Shown piece after piece: positions 6,791-13,478 of a stretch of DNA of 14,705 bases (positions are counted from its first letter, which is position 1; every line of letters begins with the position of its first letter). The position numbers were made by a program, and so were the translations under genes. Under the pieces are notes generated by a model, which was given only the letters and a program-made list of their open reading frames with translations, searched no databases and was not told the DNA's origin. The stretch comes from Saprospiraceae bacterium (lineage in GTDB: Bacteria > Bacteroidota > Bacteroidia > Chitinophagales > Saprospiraceae): NCBI GenBank assembly GCA_015494245.1, contig WGBN01000024.1, forward strand, positions 1 through 14,705, written 5' to 3'.

Positions 6791-8335
6791 TCATAACACC
6801 TCCACAGCAAACTCATCAACCTCTCGCTTCTCTGTAGAGAAGTTGACACCTATGGCGATGAGTTTTTTTCCGGAGGAGCGGTACTTGTCGAGATAGCCTC
6901 TTTCTTTGATTTGGTTGAGGGCTTCTTCAGCGGATTGGTCTATTTTAAATTCTATGGCATAGATCTTGTCCTCTAATTCTACCAGCACATCGGCCCGGCC
7001 GCGGGCGGTGTTGACTTCGCTGTGGATGTCTAAGCCGATGTAGTCGAAGAAAATGTGGATGAGCAGGTGATAGACGCGCTCTTTGTTTTTATACAACTGA
7101 TAAGGGATGTTGTAGAGAATTTCGTTGAGGGTATTTTTGAGCAGTTCAAAGTCTTCCGTCTGTAGAGCACGGCGGGCATTCTGAACGGGTTTGCTGCCAA
7201 AGCCCGGCTCCAATTTGGCGAAAGCCCCGAGTAGATGTTCCAGCATGGATTTTTTTACTTCCCGATTGGGAAATGCCAGGGTGTAGAGCTCAGTTTCCGG
7301 ATCGTATTCCTTAATGGTCAAATAGCCCGTTTGAAACAAGAGCGTGCCAACGGAGATGTCGTTGTTGATTTGGAAGGCTTCAAAAAAGGCATCTCCGACT
7401 TTCACGTTGTCGAAGTTGTAGTACTGTTTTTCTTTGATGAGGTTGATGAGGAAAGTGGGGGTAGCCGTAGCAAACCAATAATTGCGGAAGACGGCTTTCT
7501 GAAAAAAACTAAGCACAGAAAAAGGGTTGTACACAAAATCCAGCCCATTCCAGCTATAGCCGTTGTACCAACGTCGTATTTCGCCTGTCAATTCCTGCTC
7601 CGATATGCCAAGTTTTGGAGCCGTAGATGCTATGTGTTTTGAAAAAAAATGCTCCAGTTCTTCTTGTGTATAACCGAGCAGCGTATTACTCCTATGGTCT
7701 TGCAGACTCAGGTCATCCAGATTGTTCAAATCCGAAAAAATGCTCACGCGGCTGAACTTAGATACGCCGGTGATGAAGACCATGCGAATATAGGGGTCGC
7801 TGTCTTTAATTACCGAATAAAAGTTCTTGAGTACCTGCTGGTTTTCCCTGGCTTGCTCGATTTCCTTTCCGAGATAGTCTATGATGGGTTTATCGTACTC
7901 GTCTATGAGCAGCACCACCCGCCCTTTGGATTCGGCTAACTTCCTCAGAAGTTCCTCAAACTGATTTTTGAGACTATCGTCCTGCAGGGATATGCCGTGC
8001 ATCTCTGCCGACTCCTGGATGTGCTTCTGAAGCTCGCCGTAAAGGCCCTTCATTTTGTAATCCAATCCGGCAAAGGGGATATAGATCACCGGATTCCTCT
8101 TCTCCCAGTCCCAGTGGTCTTCTATCCAAAGGCCCTCAAACAGCTCTTTGCTGCCCTCAAACAACTCCTTAAACGTACTCACCAGCAAAGACTTGCCAAA
8201 GCGGCGCGGGCGGGAGAGGAAGTAGTAGCCGCTCTGGGTAGCCAGCTCATAAACATAGCTGGTCTTGTCTATGTAAAGGTAGCCATCCTCGCGAATCTTT
8301 CGAAAGTCCTGTATGCCTATGGGTAGTTTTTGCAT
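6791..8335 (-). CDS. AAA-ATPase-like protein with C-terminal PD-(D/E)XK nuclease domain
   Basis: This is a 514-residue protein of the multi-copy family often called AAA-ATPase_like/DUF1703 (from memory). The N-terminal ATPase has a P-loop-like SRPRRFGKSLL (41-51), Walker B VVLLIDEYDKP (140-150) and a sensor-like FITGVSKFSRVSIFSDLNN (187-205). The C-terminal nuclease-like core reads GRADVLVELEDKIYAIEFK (446-464), giving the expected acidic pair and lysine D449, E462, K464. The true biological role of the family is unknown; it is often suspected of being linked to mobile DNA. The frame opens further up to 8389, but ATG 8335 gives MQKLPIGIQDF, the usual family N-terminus. TATCTTTG (minus strand, 8347-8340) fits a Bacteroidota -7 element but would give almost no leader, and no -33 match was seen. 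Direct repeats flank the gene and a paralogue remnant lies downstream. Confidence 0.88.
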   Translation of the reverse strand: MQKLPIGIQDFRKIREDGYLYIDKTSYVYELATQSGYYFLSRPRRFGKSLLVSTFKELFEGSKELFEGLWIEDHWDWEKRNPVIYIPFAGLDYKMKGLYGELQKHIQESAEMHGISLQDDSLKNQFEELLRKLAESKGRVVLLIDEYDKPIIDYLGKEIEQARENQQVLKNFYSVIKDSDPYIRMVFITGVSKFSRVSIFSDLNNLDDLSLQDHRSNTLLGYTQEELEHFFSKHIASTAPKLGISEQELTGEIRRWYNGYSWNGLDFVYNPFSVLSFFQKAVFRNYWFATATPTFLINLIKEKQYYNFDNVKVGDAFFEAFQINNDISVGTLLFQTGYLTIKEYDPETELYTLAFPNREVKKSMLEHLLGAFAKLEPGFGSKPVQNARRALQTEDFELLKNTLNEILYNIPYQLYKNKERVYHLLIHIFFDYIGLDIHSEVNTARGRADVLVELEDKIYAIEFKIDQSAEEALNQIKERGYLDKYRSSGKKLIAIGVNFSTEKREVDEFAVEVL

Positions 8336-8434
8336 GGAACAAAGATAAGGGATTAATGGAAAATGTAAAATGGAAAGTGCCCGCTCCATGTCCTCCGTGG
8401 TAAAAGAATTGAGAATGAAAATGGAGAACGACCT

Positions 8435-8562
8435 CTCCGTGAACCCCGTGAACTCCGTGGTGAGTTTTCAGCTATGCCCTCGAACCCGTATTCAGGCATG
8501 ATTTGGCTACGATTGTTGCGTTCATCACGTTTTTATTTCTCGCTAAGACGCTAAGACGCTAA
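8435..8562. repeat. 128-bp direct repeat, right copy
   Basis: This is the partner of 6477-6604, with three mismatches, two of them in the 8-bp array. It lies 100 bp upstream of the ATPase start codon, just as the left copy lies upstream of the ATPase remnant, so each repeat is the upstream region of one gene copy. Confidence 0.9.
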
Positions 8563-8564
8563 GA
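8541..8564. repeat. 8-bp tandem array, right version
   Basis: Three perfect CGCTAAGA units, homologous in place to the CGCTAAGG-type units at 6583-6606. Confidence 0.85.
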
Positions 8565-8698
8565 AATCCGTCTCCAAGCATGATTGGGTTACGATTGTCA
8601 CGCCCGTCACGCGTCACGATTGTTACGTTCGTTACGCTCATCACGATATCCCCCGCTTCCACCGCTTTCACCAATTTAACCGCTTCAACCGACAACCA
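8563..8698. other. Repeat-rich spacer between ATPase upstream region and VanY-type gene
   Basis: No gene is seen; together with 8336-8434 and the direct repeat it forms a 363-bp gene-free stretch. It carries a diverged CATGATTGGG block (from about 8579) and 9-bp-period units at 8596-8647: TGTCACGCC, CGTCACG (two bases short), CGTCACGAT, TGTTACGTT, CGTTACGCT, CATCACGAT. A run of ACCGCTTCA-like units leads to the stop of the next gene. Confidence 0.6.
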
Positions 8699-9529
8699 CT
8701 ACAAACAATCCGGATTAATCCCCAGGACGTAGTGCTCTACGACTTGAATGGCCGTTGCTGTTTCTGCGCCGGCGAAGCCGCTGATGTCTTCGTCTTTCAG
8801 TTCGGTTTTGGCGAGGGCTGTGAGTTTTTTGGCCAGGGGGAGGTAGGACCAGTGCCATTTTTCTTCCTCATAGCCGTAGGGGCGTTTGGGGCCTTTGGCG
8901 GTATAGACCTGGCAGAAGCCGTATTCGGCGGCATGGGCTTGCAGCCATTGGTATTCTTTGAGTCCCCGGCCTTGTTCGAAGTAGCTGTTTTCGAGGGCGT
9001 TGAGGTCCACATCTGTTCCCCAATGGTGGCGGGAAGTGCCGGGCATGGAGGAGTATCTCAGGATGGTTTTTGCCCTTTCGACGGGGTCTTTGACGGCTTT
9101 CGCCAAATTTTGTCCTTCGACCGGCCGCCGGCCGGTCCATTTGGATTCCCAGATGCTTTTTTGGCGGGTGAAGGGGCGGGTAGCGGATATGATGGTAAGT
9201 CTGATGCCGTCTTTTTTTGCTGCTTCGTACATTTTGGCGAAAGCCTCAAAAGTCAGGCGATGCAGGTAGTACCCCTCCTCATCGGCATAGGGCTTGCCGA
9301 AGCGCACGAACTCGGGTTGTTTGGCCGGGTCAAATTTACCCATGAGGTATTCTTTGGAGAATATGTAGGCGCTGTCAAAGGGGATTTGCTCTCCGGTATT
9401 TTTGGAGCTGTCTTGGGCTCTGTGAGCTTCTTTTGGGGCTTCGTCTGTCAAGACTTTCGGGCTTGAGGACGGTTCGGAGCAGGCCGCGAGCAGGGCCGGT
9501 AAAAGGAGTAAGAGATACATGGATTTCAT
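8699..9529 (-). CDS. VanY/M15-type D,D-carboxypeptidase lipoprotein
   Basis: This is a 276-residue predicted lipoprotein with hydrophobic signal MKSMYLLLLLPALLAAC and the lipobox cysteine at residue 17. The catalytic domain of the M15B (VanY-like) zinc peptidases follows. SRHHWGTDVD (166-175) provides zinc ligands H168 and D175, and EEEKWHWSY (221-229) provides catalytic E223 and ligand H226. The arginine in SATRPF (115-120) fits the substrate-binding position. It should trim the terminal D-Ala of peptidoglycan stem peptides in the periplasm. The region between signal and domain (18-50) is a Ser/Lys-rich linker. ATG 9529 is chosen; ATG 9520 three codons later is also possible. It lies 63 bp downstream of the unknown-function gene on the same strand with no clear terminator between, so co-transcription is plausible. 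Confidence 0.9.
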   Translation of the reverse strand: MKSMYLLLLLPALLAACSEPSSSPKVLTDEAPKEAHRAQDSSKNTGEQIPFDSAYIFSKEYLMGKFDPAKQPEFVRFGKPYADEEGYYLHRLTFEAFAKMYEAAKKDGIRLTIISATRPFTRQKSIWESKWTGRRPVEGQNLAKAVKDPVERAKTILRYSSMPGTSRHHWGTDVDLNALENSYFEQGRGLKEYQWLQAHAAEYGFCQVYTAKGPKRPYGYEEEKWHWSYLPLAKKLTALAKTELKDEDISGFAGAETATAIQVVEHYVLGINPDCL

Positions 9530-9592
9530 ACGGGTTTACACTTTGGTTTTTAGCAGGGCGAGAGGTGCCCGTTTCTGCATTTTGATTGGCTT

Positions 9593-11029
9593 CTATCCCG
9601 TCGCCGGTTTAGCGTGCTTTTTGTTGACGGGGTAGCCAAACAGTCCTTTTTCTTTGATGGCTTTGACGACTTCGGGGGGCACGGAGGCTTCCCAGCCCGA
9701 TTCGCCGGCCTGCAGTTGAGCGAGCACCTGATCGGTGGGGATTTTGAGGGCCTTGGGGTTGAAGTAGCGCACGTCGGTGATTTGGCCGCTTTCCTGCAGG
9801 TGTTTGTAGATGTACTTCATGCCTTCGGGAATGGGCAGGTTTTGTGAGTCCATGCGATGGCGGTCATCGGCTTCGATGTTGGGATAGACGTACATGGTTA
9901 CGTTGCGGGTGAAGATTTCACCGAAGGAGACGAGCAGCCGTCCGTCTTTATTGCGCTCGTATTTTTCCCGAATGATGTCGAGCAGGTGGTAGGCGCCGAT
10001 GACCAGGCCTATTTTCTGGATACGGAAATCGGCCAGGTACTCGATGAGTTCGTTGTAGTGCTTGTATTTTGAGAGCAGCACCACTTTGTCCATGGCTGCG
10101 AGGGCGTCGGCGCGGTCGAGGAAGTCGGCTTCGCGTTCTTCGCCTTCGCCGTGCAGGTCTTCGAGTCGCAATTCGGCCAGCACTTCGGAGCGTGCTGCTT
10201 CTTCATCGCCGAGGTCTTCCTGAAATTGGCGATAGGCATTGGTGAAGGTATCGGCGTGCAAAAGGGTAGGCGGGCGGAAGTTGCCGCGCGAGATCATGAC
10301 ATTTTGCTTGTACAGCAGGTCTGAGCCGTGTATGGAACCGCCGGCATCGAAGAGCGTGAGTTTTGTCAGGCCGTAGTGTATCAGCCAATAGCTGAGCAGG
10401 CGCTTGTCCAAATCCTTGAAATCGGGGCCCGTCAGGCGCAGCATGTCTATAGAGACGCGTCCCTGCAGGCGATCCATGAGGGAGCGTATCAGCTTGCGGG
10501 GGTCTTTGGCGTAGCGAAAGCAGGCGTAGATCAGATTGACACCGAGGATGCCGATGGCCTCCTGCTGTTGCTTTTTGTTGTAGTCTTCCAGATTGACGTG
10601 CAGCACGATGTCGTTGGGCGGGCTTTCCGGTTCGAGCTGAAAGCGCAGGCCTACCCAGCCATGCCCGCGTACCGTGCGCTGGTAATTGACTGTAGCCACG
10701 GTATTGGCAAAGGCAAAAAAGAGGGTATCGGGGCGGCAATTGCCGAGGCGTTCGTCCACCAGGCCGTATTCGTGCTCCAGCATTTTGTAAATGCGGGATT
10801 CACAGACGTAGCGGCCTTTTTTCTCCGGCCCGTAGATTACATCCGAAAAGATCTTATCATAGGCCGACATGGTCTTGGCAATGGTGCCGGCTGCGGCGCC
10901 GGCCTGAAAGAAATAGCGGGCGACTTCCTGCCCGGCGCCAATTTCGGCAAAGGTGCCGTAAATCGCAGGGTCGAGATTGATCTCTAAGGCTTTTTGTTCG
11001 GTCTCTAATACTTGTTGCATGTAAGGCAT
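9593..11029 (-). CDS. Conserved cytoplasmic protein of unknown function (~478 aa)
   Basis: The protein is soluble, with no signal peptide or membrane helix in the chosen form. Striking blocks are INLDPAIYGTFAEIGAGQEV (17-36), AKTMSAYDKIFSDVIYG (51-67), a central SRGNFRPPTLLHAD stretch, and a tail with EASVPPEVVKAIKEKGLFGY shortly before the end. I recall a widespread bacterial family with this pattern whose database names (for example TonB-dependent receptor or nucleotide adenylyltransferase) do not suit it: there is no barrel, plug or nucleotidyltransferase motif. I assign no function. The frame runs on to 11245, but that part is antisense to the cytochrome gene's start and includes A/T-rich intergenic DNA. 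ATG 11029 (MPYMQQ) or 11020 (MQQVLE) is the likely start. It is divergent from the cytochrome cluster and upstream of the VanY-type gene. Confidence 0.8.
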   Translation of the reverse strand: MPYMQQVLETEQKALEINLDPAIYGTFAEIGAGQEVARYFFQAGAAAGTIAKTMSAYDKIFSDVIYGPEKKGRYVCESRIYKMLEHEYGLVDERLGNCRPDTLFFAFANTVATVNYQRTVRGHGWVGLRFQLEPESPPNDIVLHVNLEDYNKKQQQEAIGILGVNLIYACFRYAKDPRKLIRSLMDRLQGRVSIDMLRLTGPDFKDLDKRLLSYWLIHYGLTKLTLFDAGGSIHGSDLLYKQNVMISRGNFRPPTLLHADTFTNAYRQFQEDLGDEEAARSEVLAELRLEDLHGEGEEREADFLDRADALAAMDKVVLLSKYKHYNELIEYLADFRIQKIGLVIGAYHLLDIIREKYERNKDGRLLVSFGEIFTRNVTMYVYPNIEADDRHRMDSQNLPIPEGMKYIYKHLQESGQITDVRYFNPKALKIPTDQVLAQLQAGESGWEASVPPEVVKAIKEKGLFGYPVNKKHAKPATG

Positions 11030-11041
11030 TTTAAGGTAGAG

Positions 11042-11049
11042 CAAAGGTA
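11042..11049 (-). promoter_or_regulatory. Possible -7 promoter element for the unknown-function gene
   Basis: On the minus strand this reads TACCTTTG, a full match to the Bacteroidota -7 consensus TAnnTTTG, 12 bases before ATG 11029. No convincing TTTG lies at the -33 position, so confidence is low. Confidence 0.3.
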
Positions 11050-11183
11050 GGGCTTTTTCTTCGGCCCTGCTTTTGCCGGTTTTTATGTAATTTTTTTTGC
11101 CGGAAGGCAACCTTTTGACGTTCCTCTTCGTAAAAAGACATGTTTGTTTGTTGCAAGTACTTTTCAAGAAGAATCCCGCGAGA

Positions 11184-12287
11184 ATGAACAAAGCCGAGAA
11201 GCAAAGACATGATGTATATAGCCGGTTTAAGAGAGAGTCACCCAAACCGATGCCTGTTGTGAAACGCCTTTTGTCATTTCGTTATGGTTTGTTGTTGATG
11301 CTTCTTGCAGCAGGCTTGTGGATGGCCACCGCCCTACCCGACAAGCCGCAGTGGGATGCCGATACACCTCTGTATCAGGTGCTTCGCTACCTCGGGGAGG
11401 ACAAGGCCAAGCATGAATTATCGCTGCGCCCTGCATGGGTGCAGAAGGGGTACGAAATCGTTCATTTTGGGCGCACTACCGATTTTGAAGGACATCGCAC
11501 TTCCTATGTCAGCAAGTATTACGTCTGTACCACTTGCCACAACGTGGAGCGGGAAGACCCCGATTTGCGATTTAGCGATCCTGATGCCCGCCTGCCCTAT
11601 GTGAAGGAAAAGGGCATCCCCTTTTTGCAGGGAACGACTTTCAGGGGCATCGTCAATCGCGAAAGCTGGTACAACGACGATTACATTAAAAAATACGGGC
11701 CGGAGATCATCGGCAATGCTCAACACAGCCTGCGCTCGGCCATACAGTTGTGTGCCGTGCAATGCTCCCAGGGGCGCCCGATGAAGCGCTGGGAAGTGAA
11801 TGCGGTGCTTTCTTACTTTTGGACGTTGCAGTGGAAATTGGGAGATTTAGGCCTTTCGGCAAATGATTACAAAAAGCTGAATGCAGCCGGAGATGATGAG
11901 GCGCAAAGAGCTTCTCTGCGTGCCTGGCTGAAAACTTTTTACCTGCAAAAATCGCCCGCTCATTTTTTCGACGCTCCGGCCAACAAGCGAAAGGGTTATC
12001 CCGGACTGAAGGGCCGCGCCGATGTGGGCAAAGACATCTATGAGTTGAGTTGCCTGCATTGCCACAAGCCCGGAGGCGTCTCGCATTACATACTCGACCA
12101 CTCAAAACTGATCCTGAGACATCTGAAACAAAAAATTACTAAAGACTCTCACATGTCGCTTTATCAAATCATCCCTTATGGCACTTATGCCATCCCCGGG
12201 CACAGGCCTTATATGCCGCACTACCCTTTGGAGCGCATGAGCAAGCAACAGGTAGAAGATTTGAGAGCCTATGTGGAGTCTTTTTGA
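11184..12287 (+). CDS. Two-haem c-type cytochrome, SoxA/TsdA-like layout
   Basis: This is an exported or membrane-anchored cytochrome c of 367 residues with two haem c sites. Counting from ATG 11184, one hydrophobic N-terminal segment (about 32-47, RYGLLLMLLAAGLWMATAL) acts as signal or anchor. Haem 1 is CTTCH (115-119) and haem 2 is CLHCH (290-294). A conserved-looking block, AIQLCAVQCSQGRPMKRWEV, holds C190 and C194 outside any CxxCH motif. It recalls the position of the cysteine that ligates haem in thiosulfate-handling cytochromes (TsdA, SoxA), though overall similarity is not obvious. M344 (YMPHY) is a possible sixth ligand for haem 2. A role in periplasmic electron transfer or sulfur-compound oxidation is inferred. 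Starts at 11250 (MPVVKRLL) and TTG 11097 are alternatives. It is the first gene of the cytochrome/barrel cluster, 75 bp before the next. Confidence 0.8.
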   Translation: MNKAEKQRHDVYSRFKRESPKPMPVVKRLLSFRYGLLLMLLAAGLWMATALPDKPQWDADTPLYQVLRYLGEDKAKHELSLRPAWVQKGYEIVHFGRTTDFEGHRTSYVSKYYVCTTCHNVEREDPDLRFSDPDARLPYVKEKGIPFLQGTTFRGIVNRESWYNDDYIKKYGPEIIGNAQHSLRSAIQLCAVQCSQGRPMKRWEVNAVLSYFWTLQWKLGDLGLSANDYKKLNAAGDDEAQRASLRAWLKTFYLQKSPAHFFDAPANKRKGYPGLKGRADVGKDIYELSCLHCHKPGGVSHYILDHSKLILRHLKQKITKDSHMSLYQIIPYGTYAIPGHRPYMPHYPLERMSKQQVEDLRAYVESF

Positions 12288-12362
12288 CTTGATGACATCA
12301 AGCCCGGCGCTGTATAGCGCTTGCCTGCATCATCCATACACACTTGATAAAAACTACAGAAC

Positions 12363-13112
12363 ATGAAACAAAATGCTTTTTTTCTTTTTGCCCTCTGGGT
12401 GAGTGCCCTTCTTGGGTTGACGCTTTTCCAGGCCTGCCATTCCGAGCCCATTGTCGTTCAACTGCCGGATGACGGTAATAATGGCGGCAATAACAATGGC
12501 GGCAACAATGGCGGCAACAACGGCGGTAATGCCAATGAATGTCCTGAGGGTACGATTTCCTTTCAATACGAGGTTTTGCCCTTGTTGGTCTCTTCTTGCG
12601 CTACCAGCGGTTGCCACGATGCTGCCAGCCATAAGGAAGGCGTCATCATGGATTCTTATGATAATATCATGGAAGAAGTTAAACCCAACAAGCCGCCGAG
12701 CAAGAGCAAGCTCTACCAGGTGCTGGTGCGCTCGGGCAGAGAGCGCATGCCACCGCCCCCCAATCCTGCATTTACCCAGGATCAAATTAACCTGATTGCC
12801 AACTGGATTGATCAGGGAGCGCCCAACACCGATTGCCTGCCGGCTTGCGATCCTTACAGCTACACATTCAATGCGGTGATTTATCCTACCATTTTGCAAT
12901 CCTGCACGGGCTGCCACAGCGGCTCGCAGCCTTCCGGCTCGGTTTGGCTGGAGACTTACGATGACATCTATCTCTATGCCGTCAATGGGAAGTTGCTGGG
13001 CAGCATCAAGCACGAGGCGGGCTACAGCGCCATGCCTCCGGGCCTGCAGTTAGACGACTGCCGCATCACACAAATTGAAAACTGGATCAACAATGGAGCG
13101 CCCAATGATTAA
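12363..13112 (+). CDS. Lipoprotein with two cytochrome-c-like haem domains
   Basis: This is a 249-residue predicted lipoprotein: signal ending LTLFQAC (Cys25), a Gly/Asn-rich spacer (39-57), then two related haem-binding domains. Domain 1 (about 68-155) has C79-ATSG-C84-H85, a CX4CH motif rather than CX2CH, and MPPPP (129-133). Domain 2 (about 168-249) has CTGCH (181-185) and AMPPG (223-227), where the methionine may be the distal ligand. Both end in a NWI(D/N)xGAPN signature, showing internal duplication. This arrangement resembles the small cytochrome domains of the PSCyt1 or haem-binding type common in Bacteroidota and Planctomycetes. It is probably an electron carrier tethered to the outer membrane. 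The start is ATG 12363, preceded by an A-rich tract with no ribosome binding site. Its stop codon overlaps the start of the next gene. Confidence 0.85.
   Translation: MKQNAFFLFALWVSALLGLTLFQACHSEPIVVQLPDDGNNGGNNNGGNNGGNNGGNANECPEGTISFQYEVLPLLVSSCATSGCHDAASHKEGVIMDSYDNIMEEVKPNKPPSKSKLYQVLVRSGRERMPPPPNPAFTQDQINLIANWIDQGAPNTDCLPACDPYSYTFNAVIYPTILQSCTGCHSGSQPSGSVWLETYDDIYLYAVNGKLLGSIKHEAGYSAMPPGLQLDDCRITQIENWINNGAPND
12474..12535 (+). repeat. In-gene GGC/AAC-type repeat encoding a Gly/Asn linker
   Basis: Imperfect repeats of a 12-base GGCGGCAACAAT-like unit encode alternating GG and NN pairs between the lipid anchor and the first haem domain. The repeat is prone to slippage. Changes in multiples of three would simply lengthen or shorten a flexible tether. 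Confidence 0.8.
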
Positions 13113-13473
13113 ACGACTCATCCCAGGTTTGTTTTTGGCAGGTTTGCTGTTTTTTAATGCTTGCTATTACGACAACAAGGAAGACCTCTACATCGTAGAG
13201 GGCAATTGTAACACCACGGATGTAACTTTCAGCCAGACTATACAGCCGCTGATCAACGACCAGTGCGTTTCCTGCCACAAGGCGGGAAACGCCAATGGCA
13301 ATGTGTTGCTGGATTCTTATACGGCCATTAAAGAGCAGGCCGACAATGGCAAACTGCTCGGTTGTGTACATCACGAAAGCGGCTATTCCGCCATGCCTCC
13401 CGGAGGTACATTGTCGAATTGCAGCCTCACCCAATTGGACATCTGGGTGCAAGACGGAGCCCCTGAAAATTGA
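13105..13473 (+). CDS. Mono-haem cytochrome c lipoprotein
   Basis: This is a 122-residue lipoprotein: signal MIKRLIPGLFLAGLLFFNAC with the lipid cysteine at 20, an acidic stretch YYDNKEDLY right after it, then one haem domain. The haem motif is CVSCH (54-58) and the probable distal ligand is M97 in SAMPPG. The domain is plainly a relative of domain 2 of the preceding lipoprotein: both contain NGKLLG, HExGYSAMPPG, an LxxC before xxTQ, and a closing GAPxN. ATG 13105 is chosen because it gives an ideal lipoprotein signal and overlaps the previous stop codon (ATGATTAA), implying translational coupling; ATG 13093 is an alternative. The acidic residues after the lipid cysteine may act as a surface-export signal, as in Bacteroidota lipoproteins (inference). 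Confidence 0.85.
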   Translation: MIKRLIPGLFLAGLLFFNACYYDNKEDLYIVEGNCNTTDVTFSQTIQPLINDQCVSCHKAGNANGNVLLDSYTAIKEQADNGKLLGCVHHESGYSAMPPGGTLSNCSLTQLDIWVQDGAPEN

Positions 13474-13478
13474 GTGCC

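Noticed and set aside
8132..8173. Apparent 21-bp tandem duplication in the ATPase gene (KELFEGS twice)
   Set aside because: The family commonly has a similar repeated-looking stretch here (as I recall, xxFEGxKELFxG), so it is not a recent insertion.
8340..8347. TATCTTTG on the minus strand as promoter of the ATPase gene
   Set aside because: It matches the -7 consensus but lies four bases from the start codon and has no -33 partner at the right distance; kept only as a remark.
6583..8647. Short repeats around the ATPase gene as a CRISPR array
   Set aside because: Units of 8-9 bp are directly adjacent with no unique spacers and no cas genes are present.
8732..9466. 244-codon open frame on the + strand
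   Set aside because: It lies entirely antisense to the VanY-type gene, whose catalytic motifs are intact, and its translation is Phe/Gly-rich shadow sequence.
10328..10987. 219-codon open frame on the + strand
   Set aside because: It is a shadow of the unknown-function gene on the minus strand; no signal, domain or start context.
11030..11245. N-terminal extension of the unknown-function protein, with a hydrophobic stretch resembling a membrane segment
   Set aside because: It is antisense to the start of the cytochrome gene and crosses an A/T-rich intergenic region; the conserved part begins after 11020.
12288..12362. Two small hairpins (CTTGAT/ATCAAG and GCGCT/AGCGC) between the cytochrome and the first lipoprotein gene
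   Set aside because: Short stems without a T-tract; too weak to call a terminator or regulatory element.
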